DNA of 64,000 nucleotides, taken from positions 1,550,001-1,614,000 of the forward strand of contig CBDBJR010000002.1 of the NCBI GenBank assembly GCA_965206445.1, written 5' to 3'. The notes beneath the pieces were generated by a model. That model saw nothing but the letters and a program-made list of their open reading frames with translations. It searched no databases and had not been told where the DNA came from. A program made the position numbers and the translations under genes. Shown here in pieces: positions 1-7,922 of this stretch; position 1 is the first letter of the stretch; every line of letters begins with the position of its first letter. Source of the stretch: CBDBJR01 sp965206445 (GTDB lineage Bacteria > Pseudomonadota > Gammaproteobacteria > Arenicellales > Poriferihabitantaceae).

Positions 1-94
1 TGGCCACCACCGCATAGCCGTGCTGTTGCAGCCCTTGCGCCAGACACAGGCCGATGCCGCTGGAGCAGCCGGTAATGAGTATGAACTGTCGCAT
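1..94 (-). CDS. Short-chain dehydrogenase/reductase (SDR), N-terminal part only
   Basis: The reverse strand reads MRQFILITGCSSGIGLCLAQ and continues off the left edge. The TGxxxGIG glycine-rich motif, directly after a short hydrophobic beta strand, is the Rossmann-fold cofactor-binding start of classical SDR oxidoreductases, which use NAD(P)(H). Only about 31 residues are in the window, so the substrate cannot be guessed. The gene is divergent from rubrerythrin and shares a roughly 180-base upstream region with it. Confidence 0.75.
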   Translation of the reverse strand, partial: MRQFILITGCSSGIGLCLAQGLQQHGYAVVA

Positions 95-141
95 GGCAAA
101 GATCAGGTTGGGGTTAGAGACGGACTATAGCAGGAGATAAA

Positions 142-164
142 ATAGATTTTGGCTATCGTATAAT
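142..164 (+). promoter_or_regulatory. Probable rubrerythrin promoter with an OxyR-like half-site
   Basis: ATAG (142-145), seven bases, then CTAT (153-156) matches the spacing of one half of the OxyR operator (ATAG-N7-CTAT). It directly abuts a consensus TATAAT at 159-164. No good -35 hexamer lies 17 bases upstream of that -10, as expected for an activator-dependent promoter. An OxyR gene is encoded at the end of the same gene cluster. A second half-site with correct spacing is not clear, so this remains a candidate. Confidence 0.4.
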
Positions 165-274
165 TTGAAACAATCAATTTGAACAATTGCCGCGCGTGCC
201 GTAGACTACGCCGTCATCGAATGAGGCAGGTTGTTTCGTTCTAAAAACACACTTTACTATCCAGGAGTCATACC

Positions 275-688
275 ATGAATCTAAAAAATTCCAAAACCGA
301 GCAAAACCTGAAAGATGCGTTTGCCGGTGAATCCCAGGCCAATCGACGCTATCTGTATTTCGCCGGCAAGGCGGATATCGAAGGCTACAACGACGTCGCG
401 GCGGTATTTCGCTCCACTGCGGAAGGCGAAACCGGCCATGCCCACGGCCATCTGGAGTATCTGGAAGAGTGCGGCGACCCGGCGACCGGTTTGCCGATTG
501 GCGGCACGGAGGATAACCTGAAAGCGGCGGTCGCCGGTGAAACGCATGAGTACACCGACATGTACCCCGGCATGGCCAAAACCGCCCGCGGCGAAGGGTT
601 CGACGAGATCGCCGATTGGTTTGAAACGCTGGGCAAAGCCGAGCGCTCACACGCCAATCGTTTCCAAAAAGCCTTGAATGAATTGTAG
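275..688 (+). CDS. Rubrerythrin-type ferritin-like diiron protein, lacking the rubredoxin domain
   Basis: This 137-residue protein has the four-helix diiron pattern of rubrerythrins: a glutamate in the first helix (AFAGESQANRRY), AEGETGHAHGH in the second, AGETHEYTDMY in the third and KAERSHANRF in the fourth. Rubrerythrins reduce hydrogen peroxide in the cytoplasm. The C-terminal Cys4 rubredoxin domain of classical rubrerythrin is absent, so electrons must come from a partner; the Fe-S protein encoded next is an obvious candidate (inference). AGGAGT lies 8 bases before the ATG. A strong hairpin follows the gene. Confidence 0.9.
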   Translation: MNLKNSKTEQNLKDAFAGESQANRRYLYFAGKADIEGYNDVAAVFRSTAEGETGHAHGHLEYLEECGDPATGLPIGGTEDNLKAAVAGETHEYTDMYPGMAKTARGEGFDEIADWFETLGKAERSHANRFQKALNEL

Positions 689-700
689 TCAGGCGCAGCG

Positions 701-729
701 GCAGACGCCGGCCCCCGGTCGGCGTCTGC
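701..729 (+). terminator. Hairpin after the rubrerythrin gene
   Basis: GCAGACGCCG (701-710) and CGGCGTCTGC (720-729) form a perfect 10-bp stem with a 9-base loop, 12 bases after the stop codon. No clear T-run follows, so it may be a partial terminator or an mRNA-stabilising structure that lets rubrerythrin be expressed above the downstream genes. Confidence 0.5.
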
Positions 730-776
730 GGTGGGTTATTGGCGCGGTTGCGTGACCACAAGAGCGCGAGTTTTCG

Positions 777-2126
777 ATGCCGACGGCAATCAAAGAAGGC
801 AATCTCCAGGCCCCCACACGGCATCCGCTGGCGTGGCGTGAGGCCGGGTTTTATGATCAGACGTCGCTGTTTGCCGAGCTCGAGCGGGTGTTTGATTTAT
901 GCCATGGCTGCCGGCGCTGCAATAGCCTGTGCAACGGCTTTGCCACGTTGTTTGACCTGGTCGACAACTGCGCGACCCTGGAGGTGGACGGGGTCAGCAA
1001 GCAGGATTACTGGAAGGTGGTTGACCATTGCTACCTGTGCGATTTGTGCTACCAGACCAAATGCCCGTATACCCCGCCGCATGAATGGAATATCGATTTT
1101 CCGCATCTGATGCTGCGCGCCAAGGCGGTGCGCTATCGGCAGGGCAAGGTGGGCGCGCGGGAAAAACTGCTGGCGTCGACCGATACGATTGGCAAAATCG
1201 CCGGCATTCCCATCGTCGTCAACGCCGTCAATGCCGCCAACCGCAACCAGCCGCTGCGCAAGCTGCTGGATAAAGCGGTCGGTGTGCACCCCGACGCCAG
1301 ATTGCCGACCTATCATCGCCATACGCTGCGCAAGCGCTACAAAAAAGCGCATCGCGCCGCCGTTATCGGCGCCGATGACGCCGTACCGTGCGAGCGCACC
1401 ACCGGCCGGGTGGCGATTTTCACCGGCTGCTACGGCAACTACAATGAACCCGAGCTGGTCGAGCATTTGATCGCCGTCCTGCGACACAACCGGCTGGCGG
1501 TGCGGCTGGTGGAAAAAGAGCAGTGCTGCGCGATGCCGCGGCTGGAGCTGGGCGATCTGGACGCGGTGGACAAAGCCAGACAGGCGAATATCCCGCCGCT
1601 GGAAAAACTGATCGATGCCGGCTGGGATGTAACGTCGATTGTGCCGTCCTGCGTGTTGATGTTTCGCCAGGAACTGCCGCTGATGCTGCCGCAGGATGCC
1701 GCGGTGCAGAAAGTGGCGCGGTCGATATTCGACCCGTTTGAGTATCTGATGCTGCGCCACAAGGGCGGTTTGTTGAATACCGATTTCAAGCAGCCGCTGG
1801 GCAAGGTCGCCTACCACGTCGCCTGCCATCAGCGGGTGCAAAAAATCGGCCTGAAAACCCGTGATTGCCTGGCGCTGGTCCCCGCTACCGACGTGACCGC
1901 AATCGAACGCTGCTCCGGGCATGACGGCACCTACGGGGTCAAGAGTGCGACCTACGCAACCGCCAAAAAAATCGGCGCCCCGGTGGTCGAGCGCATCAAA
2001 CGCACGCAGGCCGACCATTACGGCAGCGACTGCCCGGTCGCCGGCCAGTTTATCGCCCACACCATCGCCGACGGCAGCCGCAGCACACACCCGATCTCAC
2101 TGCTGCATACCGCCTATGCCATTTAA
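777..2126 (+). CDS. GlpC/HdrD-like iron-sulfur oxidoreductase with two CCG domains
   Basis: This 449-residue cytoplasmic protein carries two 4Fe-4S motifs near the N-terminus: Cys42-x2-Cys45-x2-Cys48-x3-Cys52 and Cys85-x2-Cys88-x2-Cys91-x4-Cys96-Pro. Two cysteine-rich CCG-type segments follow (around EKEQCCAMPRLELG and ERCSGHDGTYG), as in GlpC and heterodisulfide reductase subunits. Such proteins pass electrons between a quinone or thiol and a partner. Lying between rubrerythrin and DUF3501 and upstream of oxyR, it may feed electrons to the rubrerythrin (inference). No transmembrane segment is apparent. The exact substrate is unknown. Confidence 0.85.
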   Translation: MPTAIKEGNLQAPTRHPLAWREAGFYDQTSLFAELERVFDLCHGCRRCNSLCNGFATLFDLVDNCATLEVDGVSKQDYWKVVDHCYLCDLCYQTKCPYTPPHEWNIDFPHLMLRAKAVRYRQGKVGAREKLLASTDTIGKIAGIPIVVNAVNAANRNQPLRKLLDKAVGVHPDARLPTYHRHTLRKRYKKAHRAAVIGADDAVPCERTTGRVAIFTGCYGNYNEPELVEHLIAVLRHNRLAVRLVEKEQCCAMPRLELGDLDAVDKARQANIPPLEKLIDAGWDVTSIVPSCVLMFRQELPLMLPQDAAVQKVARSIFDPFEYLMLRHKGGLLNTDFKQPLGKVAYHVACHQRVQKIGLKTRDCLALVPATDVTAIERCSGHDGTYGVKSATYATAKKIGAPVVERIKRTQADHYGSDCPVAGQFIAHTIADGSRSTHPISLLHTAYAI

Positions 2127-2191
2127 ATCGCCCGGCCACCGCGCTGTAACCGCCGGGTAATCGTCCTGTAATCCGACCCCTCCAAACCGCT

Positions 2192-2809
2192 ATGAATACC
2201 GCTATGAATACCGCCATGAATAAACTATGCAGAACCGATTTGCTCAGCCTGGAACAATATGCCGCCGAACGCGCCGGCTATCGCGCCGAAGTCATGGCGC
2301 ATAAAAAAAACCGCCGCGTGGCGGTCGGCCCGAATGCGACGCTGTATTTTGAGGATCGGCTGACGATGCGCTATCAGGTACAGGAAGTCCTGCGGGTTGA
2401 AAAAATCTTCGAGGCCGACGAGATCGAGCAGGAACTCGCCGCATACAACCCGCTGATCCCGGACGGCGGCAACTGGAAGGCCACTTTCATGCTGGAATAT
2501 GAACAGGAATCGGTGCGCCGCCACGCGCTCAGTCAACTGATTGGGATCGAAAGAAGCCTCTGGGTGCGCGTCGCCGAGCTGCAAAAAGTCCATCCGATCG
2601 CCAACGAAGATCTACCGCGCGAGACGTCCGACAAAACATCGGCGGTGCACTTCCTGCGCTTTGAGCTGGACGCCCCGATGATATCCGCCGCCAAACAGGG
2701 CGCCAATATTACCATCGGCATCGCGCACCCCAACTATCAGCACGAGACCGGCGCCCTGCCCGACAACATCGCGCGCTCCCTGGCCAACGATCTGGTTTTT
2801 CGGCAGTAG
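2192..2809 (+). CDS. DUF3501 family protein
   Basis: This protein of about 205 residues matches the DUF3501 family as I recall it (core around AHKKNRRVAVGPNATLYFED and MLEYEQESVRRHAL). The function is unknown. The family repeatedly occurs next to rubrerythrin and a CCG Fe-S protein, as here, so a role in peroxide or redox homeostasis is inferred from context. The start is ambiguous: a 12-base motif is repeated so that in-frame ATGs stand at 2192, 2204 and 2216, with no convincing Shine-Dalgarno site before any. Family similarity begins after the third (MNKLCRTDLLSLEQY). Confidence 0.8.
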   Translation: MNTAMNTAMNKLCRTDLLSLEQYAAERAGYRAEVMAHKKNRRVAVGPNATLYFEDRLTMRYQVQEVLRVEKIFEADEIEQELAAYNPLIPDGGNWKATFMLEYEQESVRRHALSQLIGIERSLWVRVAELQKVHPIANEDLPRETSDKTSAVHFLRFELDAPMISAAKQGANITIGIAHPNYQHETGALPDNIARSLANDLVFRQ

Positions 2810-2850
2810 CCGCCGCCCATCGAATGCGCCGCCCGGAGTGCTGACAGCGC

Positions 2851-3780
2851 ATGACGCTGAATGAGCTGAGGTACATCGTCGCGGTCGCGCGCGAGCGGCA
2901 TTTCTGGCGTGCGGCGCGCAGTTGTTTTGTCAGCCAGCCGACGCTGAGCGTGGCGGTGAAAAAACTCGAAGACGAACTCGGCGTCAAGCTGTTCGAGCGC
3001 AGCTCGAGCGAAGTCGTGCTGACCGCCATCGGCGCACAAGTTGTCGCCCAGGCGCAGCAGGTGCTCGAGTCGGCGGCCAGGGTAAAAGAAATCGCCGCCG
3101 GCGGTGATGCCATGACCGACCCGATGCGGATCGGCGTGATCTATACCGTCGGGCCGTACCTGCTGCCGCATCTGATCCCGATTTTGCAGGATCACCTGCC
3201 GAATATGCCGCTGATAGTGGAAGAGGGGTTTACCGTCGACTTGAAAGCCCGCCTCAAGCAGGGCAGCCTCGACGCGATCATCGTCTCCAAGCCCTTCAAA
3301 GAGCCGGGCATCGAGTTGCGCTCGCTGTATCGCGAGCCGTTCGTCATCGTCGTGCCGATTGCGCACCCGTGGTCGCAGCGCGCCACCATCAGCACCGAGG
3401 AGCTATCCGACGAGACGGTCCTACTGCTCGGCCAGGGCCACTGTTTCCGCGATCAAGTACTGCATGCCTGCCCCGACTGCCTGCAATCCGGGCGCCAGGC
3501 CAGCCTGCAAAAAACCCTGGAAAGCGGCTCGATCGAAACCATCCGGCACATGGTGGCCAGCGGCGTCGGCATCACCGTACTGCCCTGCACCGCCGCCGGC
3601 GCGGAAGAATATTCCCGCCGCCTGCTGGCGGTAAAGCGTTTTTCCGACGCCAAGCCGGCGCGCGAAGTGGTGCTGGCCTACCGCCGGGGCTACCCCCGCA
3701 AACAAACCATCAGCGCCATCAGCGCGGCCATCCACACCTGCCCGATGAGCTGCGTCAGCATGTTTGAACGCGCCGCCTGA
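2851..3780 (+). CDS. oxyR: OxyR, LysR-type peroxide-sensing regulator
   Basis: This 309-residue LysR-type protein has an N-terminal winged helix-turn-helix (MTLNELRYIVAVARERHFWR) and a regulatory domain with the two redox cysteines of OxyR: Cys198 (GQGHCFRDQ) and Cys207, nine residues apart as in Escherichia coli Cys199/Cys208. Oxidation to a disulfide turns on peroxide-defence genes. It closes the rubrerythrin/Fe-S/DUF3501 cluster, and an OxyR-like half-site lies before the first gene. The last 37 codons are duplicated at 6001-6113. The ATG lies 42 bases after DUF3501 in the same direction. Confidence 0.9.
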   Translation: MTLNELRYIVAVARERHFWRAARSCFVSQPTLSVAVKKLEDELGVKLFERSSSEVVLTAIGAQVVAQAQQVLESAARVKEIAAGGDAMTDPMRIGVIYTVGPYLLPHLIPILQDHLPNMPLIVEEGFTVDLKARLKQGSLDAIIVSKPFKEPGIELRSLYREPFVIVVPIAHPWSQRATISTEELSDETVLLLGQGHCFRDQVLHACPDCLQSGRQASLQKTLESGSIETIRHMVASGVGITVLPCTAAGAEEYSRRLLAVKRFSDAKPAREVVLAYRRGYPRKQTISAISAAIHTCPMSCVSMFERAA

Positions 3781-3845
3781 GGTGTTGGCGCGGTGTGGGT
3801 ATGCTACCATCGACGCAGTTGCACACCCCGAAACCGGAGCACCCC

Positions 3846-4574
3846 ATGAGTGAAACCACGCAAGAATTATTCCGCGAGGACGGCTACCTGCGCACCTGCG
3901 AAGCCACCGTCACCCACATCGACAGCAGCGGCGTCTGCCTCGACCGAACGGTTTTTTATCCGCTCGGCGGCGGCCAGCCGGGCGACAGTGGCCGCCTGAT
4001 CCGCGCCAACGGCGACGCGGTCACCGTCACCGACACCCGGCGCGTGCACGACAGCGGACACCATCTGCATGCACTCGACCCCGGCGCGGTGCCGCTCACG
4101 GTCGGCGAGCCGGTACGCGCCGAAATCGACTGGCCGCGCCGCCACCGCTTCATGCGCCTGCACTCCTGCCTGCATCTGCTGTGCGCGGTTATCCCTGCGC
4201 CGGTGACCGGCGGTTCAATCCGTGAGGACAGCGCGCGACTGGATTTTGATCTGCCCGAGCCGCCGGATAAACAGGCGATTGAAGATGCGTTGAACCGACT
4301 GATTGAGGCTGATCATCCGATGTCGATACAGTGGATTACCGATCAACAAATGCAGCAGCAGCCGGAGTTGATCCGCACAATGTCGGTACAGCCGCCGATG
4401 GGCCGTGGCCGGGTTCGGCTGGTGCGCTTTGGTACTGCTGATTTGCAACCCTGTGGTGGTACGCATGTCGCCGCCAGTGGTGAAATCGGGCCGATGACCA
4501 TTCAGAGTATCAAGAAGAAAGGGAAACAGAATCGGCGTATTACGGTGGTGTTTGCGGCTGATGGGGTTGATTGA
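3846..4574 (+). CDS. Alanyl-tRNA editing protein AlaX, copy 1
   Basis: This 242-residue stand-alone editing protein is related to the editing half of alanyl-tRNA synthetase. It hydrolyses Ser- or Gly-tRNA(Ala) in the cytoplasm. The zinc ligands are His106 and His110 (RLHSCLH) and Cys203 and His207 (PCGGTHVA). The conserved FYPLGGGQPGDSG segment lies near residue 37. An upstream in-frame ATG at 3795 exists, but 3846 has GGAG upstream and matches the family start. A second copy, with only a few substitutions, is at 6179. Confidence 0.9.
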   Translation: MSETTQELFREDGYLRTCEATVTHIDSSGVCLDRTVFYPLGGGQPGDSGRLIRANGDAVTVTDTRRVHDSGHHLHALDPGAVPLTVGEPVRAEIDWPRRHRFMRLHSCLHLLCAVIPAPVTGGSIREDSARLDFDLPEPPDKQAIEDALNRLIEADHPMSIQWITDQQMQQQPELIRTMSVQPPMGRGRVRLVRFGTADLQPCGGTHVAASGEIGPMTIQSIKKKGKQNRRITVVFAADGVD

Positions 4575-4656
4575 GGTGGGGCTTTTGAGGCGGGTGAAAG
4601 GGTGGATTTTCTCGGCGCCAGTGTTGGAGAAATGTTCGGATAGGACAAAGTTATGA
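4561..4656 (+). pseudogene. Leader-like ORF matching the start of the second pentapeptide gene
   Basis: This 31-codon ORF (MGLIEVGLLRRVKGWIFS...) overlaps the end of alaX copy 1 and matches the first residues of the pentapeptide protein in copy 2 (MGLIEVEFLRRVKGWFF). Its stop overlaps the ATG at 4653 of pentapeptide gene 1. It looks like the stranded original N-terminus left after the 5' part of pentapeptide gene 1 was replaced or shifted in frame. Confidence 0.55.
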
Positions 4657-5759
4657 GTAAAAAACAAAAACGGAAGGAATGCTGGAAAGTAATTAAAGGG
4701 TGGCTAAAACATTGGCTGGATATCCAGATCACTTTTTTTGCAATAGCTTTTGGTTTTTGCATAACCTACGGCATAGCGATTTTAATCTGGCCCACAATAG
4801 AACCGAAATACCCAGAATTGGAACGCACGAACTTTGTTACCTTCATGCTTGGCGGCTTCTTATTGATTTTCCAAATCATGATTTCCGCCCGCAGGGCAAC
4901 AGCGGCGGAAAACACGGCAAAGGCAATGCAAAAAACGGCGCAATCGACCGAAAAGGGTAATATTGATGAGCGATTCAAAAATACCATTGAGCATTTGGGG
5001 CATGAATCGGTATCTGTCCGTTTGGGCGGTATCTACGCATTACATCATATCGCACAGGAAGTAGAGGAATACCGCGAGCGGGTGTTTGAGATTTTATGTG
5101 CGCATATTCGGGAGACTACTACGCAAAAGGCATACGATCCGAGAATTATAGAATCTACTAGGAAAGTACCCACGATAGAAATCCAAAGCATATTATATTT
5201 ATTGTTTGTTAATACTCCAGGGCGTGAAATCTATAAGGGACTTGAGACGAACTTGGCGATAGCTAAACTGGAAGGGGCACGACTGGTTGGGGCGTATTTG
5301 AAAAATGCTATTTTTTCTTATACCAAATTGGATGATGCCGATTTGTCAAAAGCTGATCTGCAAGGAGCGTATTTACTTATGACCAGTTTGCAGGAAGCTG
5401 ATTTAACTTCTGCCGATTTGCAAGCGGCTAATTTACCATACTCTGAATTAAAAAGTTCTATTTTATATAAAACCAACTTACAAGAAGCTGATTTATATCA
5501 AGCTAATTTACAAGAAGCTAATTTATATAAAGCTAATTTACAAGGGGCTAATTTACAAGAGGCTAATTTACAAGATGTTGATTTAGTAATTGCTAAATAT
5601 TACAATATTGACCAATTGTTAATTGAACAATTATTAGTTGAACAATTGTTAAGCGTAAAAACCTTGTACGGAGCAAAATTGCCAGGGGGAGTGGAGGATA
5701 CTATCAGGCAACAAAAACCAACTCTTTTTGAAGAGCCGAGTGACGAAGATGACATTTGA
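4653..5759 (+). CDS. Membrane-anchored pentapeptide-repeat protein, copy 1
   Basis: This 368-residue protein has two hydrophobic stretches (about residues 28-50 and 64-80), then a charged helical linker (TAKAMQKTAQSTEKGNIDERF). A conserved EHLGHESVSVRLGGIYALHH segment follows, and a C-terminal right-handed beta-helix of A(D/N)L pentapeptides occupies about residues 205-310. It is AT-rich compared with the flanking alaX. The function is unknown. It sits just upstream of a type III mod start, and its paralogue precedes the intact mod/res pair, which suggests a link to that system (inference). It overlaps the small ORF at 4561-4656. Confidence 0.8.
   Translation: MSKKQKRKECWKVIKGWLKHWLDIQITFFAIAFGFCITYGIAILIWPTIEPKYPELERTNFVTFMLGGFLLIFQIMISARRATAAENTAKAMQKTAQSTEKGNIDERFKNTIEHLGHESVSVRLGGIYALHHIAQEVEEYRERVFEILCAHIRETTTQKAYDPRIIESTRKVPTIEIQSILYLLFVNTPGREIYKGLETNLAIAKLEGARLVGAYLKNAIFSYTKLDDADLSKADLQGAYLLMTSLQEADLTSADLQAANLPYSELKSSILYKTNLQEADLYQANLQEANLYKANLQGANLQEANLQDVDLVIAKYYNIDQLLIEQLLVEQLLSVKTLYGAKLPGGVEDTIRQQKPTLFEEPSDEDDI
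5460..5585 (+). repeat. Tandem 15-base repeats encoding pentapeptides
   Basis: Here the coding sequence is a string of near-identical 15-mers of the type GCTAATTTACAAGAA, each encoding A-N-L-Q-E or a close variant. The near-identity at DNA level suggests recent expansion or homogenisation by slippage or recombination. The matching region of the second copy is much more degenerate. Confidence 0.7.
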
Positions 5760-5762
5760 TTT

Positions 5763-6113
5763 ATGCCTACACTGAACTGGCTAACCCGAAAGGACGACAT
5801 CAAGGTATCCGGGCAGATGCCTTATCGTATTTTGGAACCGGTTGCGGAAGGCGTTTATGGTGAGCCAGGTAGCGGCAATCTGCTAATTCAGGGGGATAAC
5901 CTGGATGCATTGAAGTCATTGTTGCCGTTTTATGCGGGTAGCGTGAAGTGCATATTTATCGACCCGCCGTACAATACGCGCAAGGATTTTGAGCATTATG
6001 TGGTTCTGACCTACCGCCGGGGTTACCCCCGCAAACAGACCATCAGCGCCATCAGCGCGGCCATCCACACCTGCCCGATGAGCTGTGTCAGCATGTTTGA
6101 GCGCGCCGCCTGA
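5763..6113 (+). pseudogene. Type III mod N-terminus fused in frame to the OxyR C-terminus
   Basis: Codons 1-79 match the start of the intact mod at 7923, including the FIDPPYNT catalytic motif. From base 6000 the frame continues into the last 37 codons of oxyR and ends at the OxyR stop. The 116-residue chimera is a by-product of the tandem duplication. It has no target-recognition region and no FxGxG motif, so it cannot be an active methyltransferase. Whether it is translated is unknown. Confidence 0.85.
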
Positions 6114-6178
6114 GTTGTTGGCGCGGTGTGGGTATGCTACCATCGACGCAGTTGCACACCCCGAAGCCGGAGCATCTC

Positions 6179-6907
6179 ATGAGTGAAACCACGCAAGAAT
6201 TATTCCGCGAAGACTGCTACCTGCGCACCTGCGAAGCCACCGTCACCCACATCGACAGCAGCGGCGTCTGCCTCGACCGAACGGTTTTTTATCCGCTCGG
6301 CGGCGGCCAGCCGGGCGACAGTGGCCGCCTGATCCGCGCCAATGGCGGAGCGATCACCGTCACCGACACCCGACGCGTGCACAACAGCGGGCACCATCTG
6401 CATGCACTCGACCCCGGCGCAGTGCCGCTCACGGTCGGCGAGCCGGTACGCGCCGAAATCGACTGGCCGCGCCGCCACCGCTTCATGCGCCTGCACTCCT
6501 GCCTGCATCTGCTGTGCGCTGTTATCCCTGCGCCGGTGACCGGCGGTTCAATCCGTGAGGACAGCGCGCGACTGGATTTTGATCTGCCCGAGCCGCCGGA
6601 TAAACAGGCGATTGAAGATGCGTTGAACCGACTGATTGAGGCTGATCATCCGATGTCGATACAGTGGATTACCGATCAACAAATGCAGCAGCAGCCGGAG
6701 TTGATCCGCACAATGTCGGTACAGCCGCCGATGGGCCGTGGCCGGGTTCGGTTGGTGCGCTTTGGTACTGCTGATCTGCAACCTTGTGGTGGTACGCATG
6801 TCGCCGCCAGTGGTGAAATCAGGCCGATGACTATTCAGAGTATCAAGAAGAAAGGGAAACAGAATCGGCGTATTACGGTGGTGTTTGCGGCTGATGGGGT
6901 TGATTGA
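6179..6907 (+). CDS. Alanyl-tRNA editing protein AlaX, copy 2
   Basis: This is a near-identical second copy of the 242-residue editing protein. The zinc-ligand motifs RLHSCLH and PCGGTHVA are intact. A few substitutions are visible against copy 1 (for example EDCYLRT instead of EDGYLRT, and EIRPMT instead of EIGPMT). Both copies are full length, so the gene dosage is real unless the assembly is wrong. The 3' end overlaps the next gene by 23 bases. Confidence 0.9.
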   Translation: MSETTQELFREDCYLRTCEATVTHIDSSGVCLDRTVFYPLGGGQPGDSGRLIRANGGAITVTDTRRVHNSGHHLHALDPGAVPLTVGEPVRAEIDWPRRHRFMRLHSCLHLLCAVIPAPVTGGSIREDSARLDFDLPEPPDKQAIEDALNRLIEADHPMSIQWITDQQMQQQPELIRTMSVQPPMGRGRVRLVRFGTADLQPCGGTHVAASGEIRPMTIQSIKKKGKQNRRITVVFAADGVD

Positions 6908-7919
6908 GGTGGAGTTTCTGAGGCGGGTTAAAGGGTGGTTTTTCCCGGAATCACAAAACCCCAATAATGCAGGGCTGTTCGATCATCTGGAAGGCTGGTG
7001 GGGGAGGTTCGCCGTTTGGGCTAAATTGTGTCTTTTTGTCGGGATATTCGTTGTCTTAATTGCTATCTGGGTTTGCATCAATCCAGAGTTAGCACAATTT
7101 ATCGGCTACTTGCTTGGCGGTTTGTTATTGTTTCGGCAAATTGCAATCTCCGGCAAACGGGCTACGGCGGCGGAAAAAACCGCCGAGGCAATGCAAGAAA
7201 CGGCGCAATCGACCGAAAAAGGCAACATTGCCGAGCGGTTCAAAAATGCCATTGAACACTTGGGGCATGAATCGGCATCTATCCGTTTGGGCGGTATCTA
7301 CGCATTACATCATATCGCACAGGAAGTAAAGGAATACCGCGAGCGGGTGTTTGAGATTTTATGTGCGCATATTCGGGAGACTACTACGCAAGCGGCATAC
7401 AAACCGAGAATCAATCAGTATATAGAGGAAGAGCCCACGGTAGAAATCCAAGGCATATTGGAGCTTTTGTTTATAAAGCGTCTAGGGCGTAAAATCTATA
7501 AAAAATTCAGAGCAGATTTGGAGAGAGCCAATCTGAAAGGAGCATATCTGTGCAGGGCGTATTTGCGAAACGCTAATTTGCTTTATGTTGAATTAGACAA
7601 TGCCAATTTGTATAAAGCCGATCTACACGGATCATTTTTACTCGGTGCCAGTTTTCAAGAAGCTCATTTACATGAGGCCGATTTACGAGAAACTAATTTA
7701 GTAGTTGCTAAATTTCAAGAGGCTAATTTACTAGATGTTAAATTTGAAAGGACTAACTTACAGATGGCTGATTTAACAAAGGTTGAAAATTTGGAGGTTG
7801 AGCAACTATTAAAAGCAAAAACCTTACATCAAGCACAATTGCCCGATGGAATGGAAGAGATTATTAGACAACTTAAACCTGAACTCCTTGAAAATCCGGT
7901 CGGTAAAAAGGACGCTTGA
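6885..7919 (+). CDS. Membrane-anchored pentapeptide-repeat protein, copy 2
   Basis: This 344-residue paralogue of the protein at 4653 has hydrophobic segments at about residues 44-65 and 72-86, then the shared linker (AQSTEKGNIAERFKNAIEHL) and LGGIYALHH segment. About 20 A(D/N)L-type pentapeptides follow (residues 190-300). The overall layout matches copy 1, but the N-terminus and repeats differ strongly. ATGs at 6885 and 6894 both overlap alaX. It ends 3 bases before mod, so translation with the restriction-modification genes is probably coupled. Confidence 0.8.
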   Translation: MRLMGLIEVEFLRRVKGWFFPESQNPNNAGLFDHLEGWWGRFAVWAKLCLFVGIFVVLIAIWVCINPELAQFIGYLLGGLLLFRQIAISGKRATAAEKTAEAMQETAQSTEKGNIAERFKNAIEHLGHESASIRLGGIYALHHIAQEVKEYRERVFEILCAHIRETTTQAAYKPRINQYIEEEPTVEIQGILELLFIKRLGRKIYKKFRADLERANLKGAYLCRAYLRNANLLYVELDNANLYKADLHGSFLLGASFQEAHLHEADLRETNLVVAKFQEANLLDVKFERTNLQMADLTKVENLEVEQLLKAKTLHQAQLPDGMEEIIRQLKPELLENPVGKKDA

Positions 7920-7922
7920 TTT

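Larger units (their letters stand above)
3668..6000 (+). repeat. Tandem duplication, copy 1
   Basis: The segment from the oxyR 3' end through alaX, a pentapeptide-repeat gene and the first 79 codons of a type III mod gene recurs at 6001-8159. alaX and both flanks are nearly identical between copies. The pentapeptide genes are alike in the middle but diverged at their ends. The offset at the left boundary is 2333 bases. At the junction (6000/6001) mod codon 79 (GAGCATTAT) runs straight into oxyR codon 273, in frame. Confidence 0.9.

Noticed and set aside
897..2090. 397-codon minus-strand ORF opposite the Fe-S protein gene
   Set aside because: Composition is typical of an antisense shadow of a high-GC gene; the plus strand has clear Fe-S motifs and operon context.
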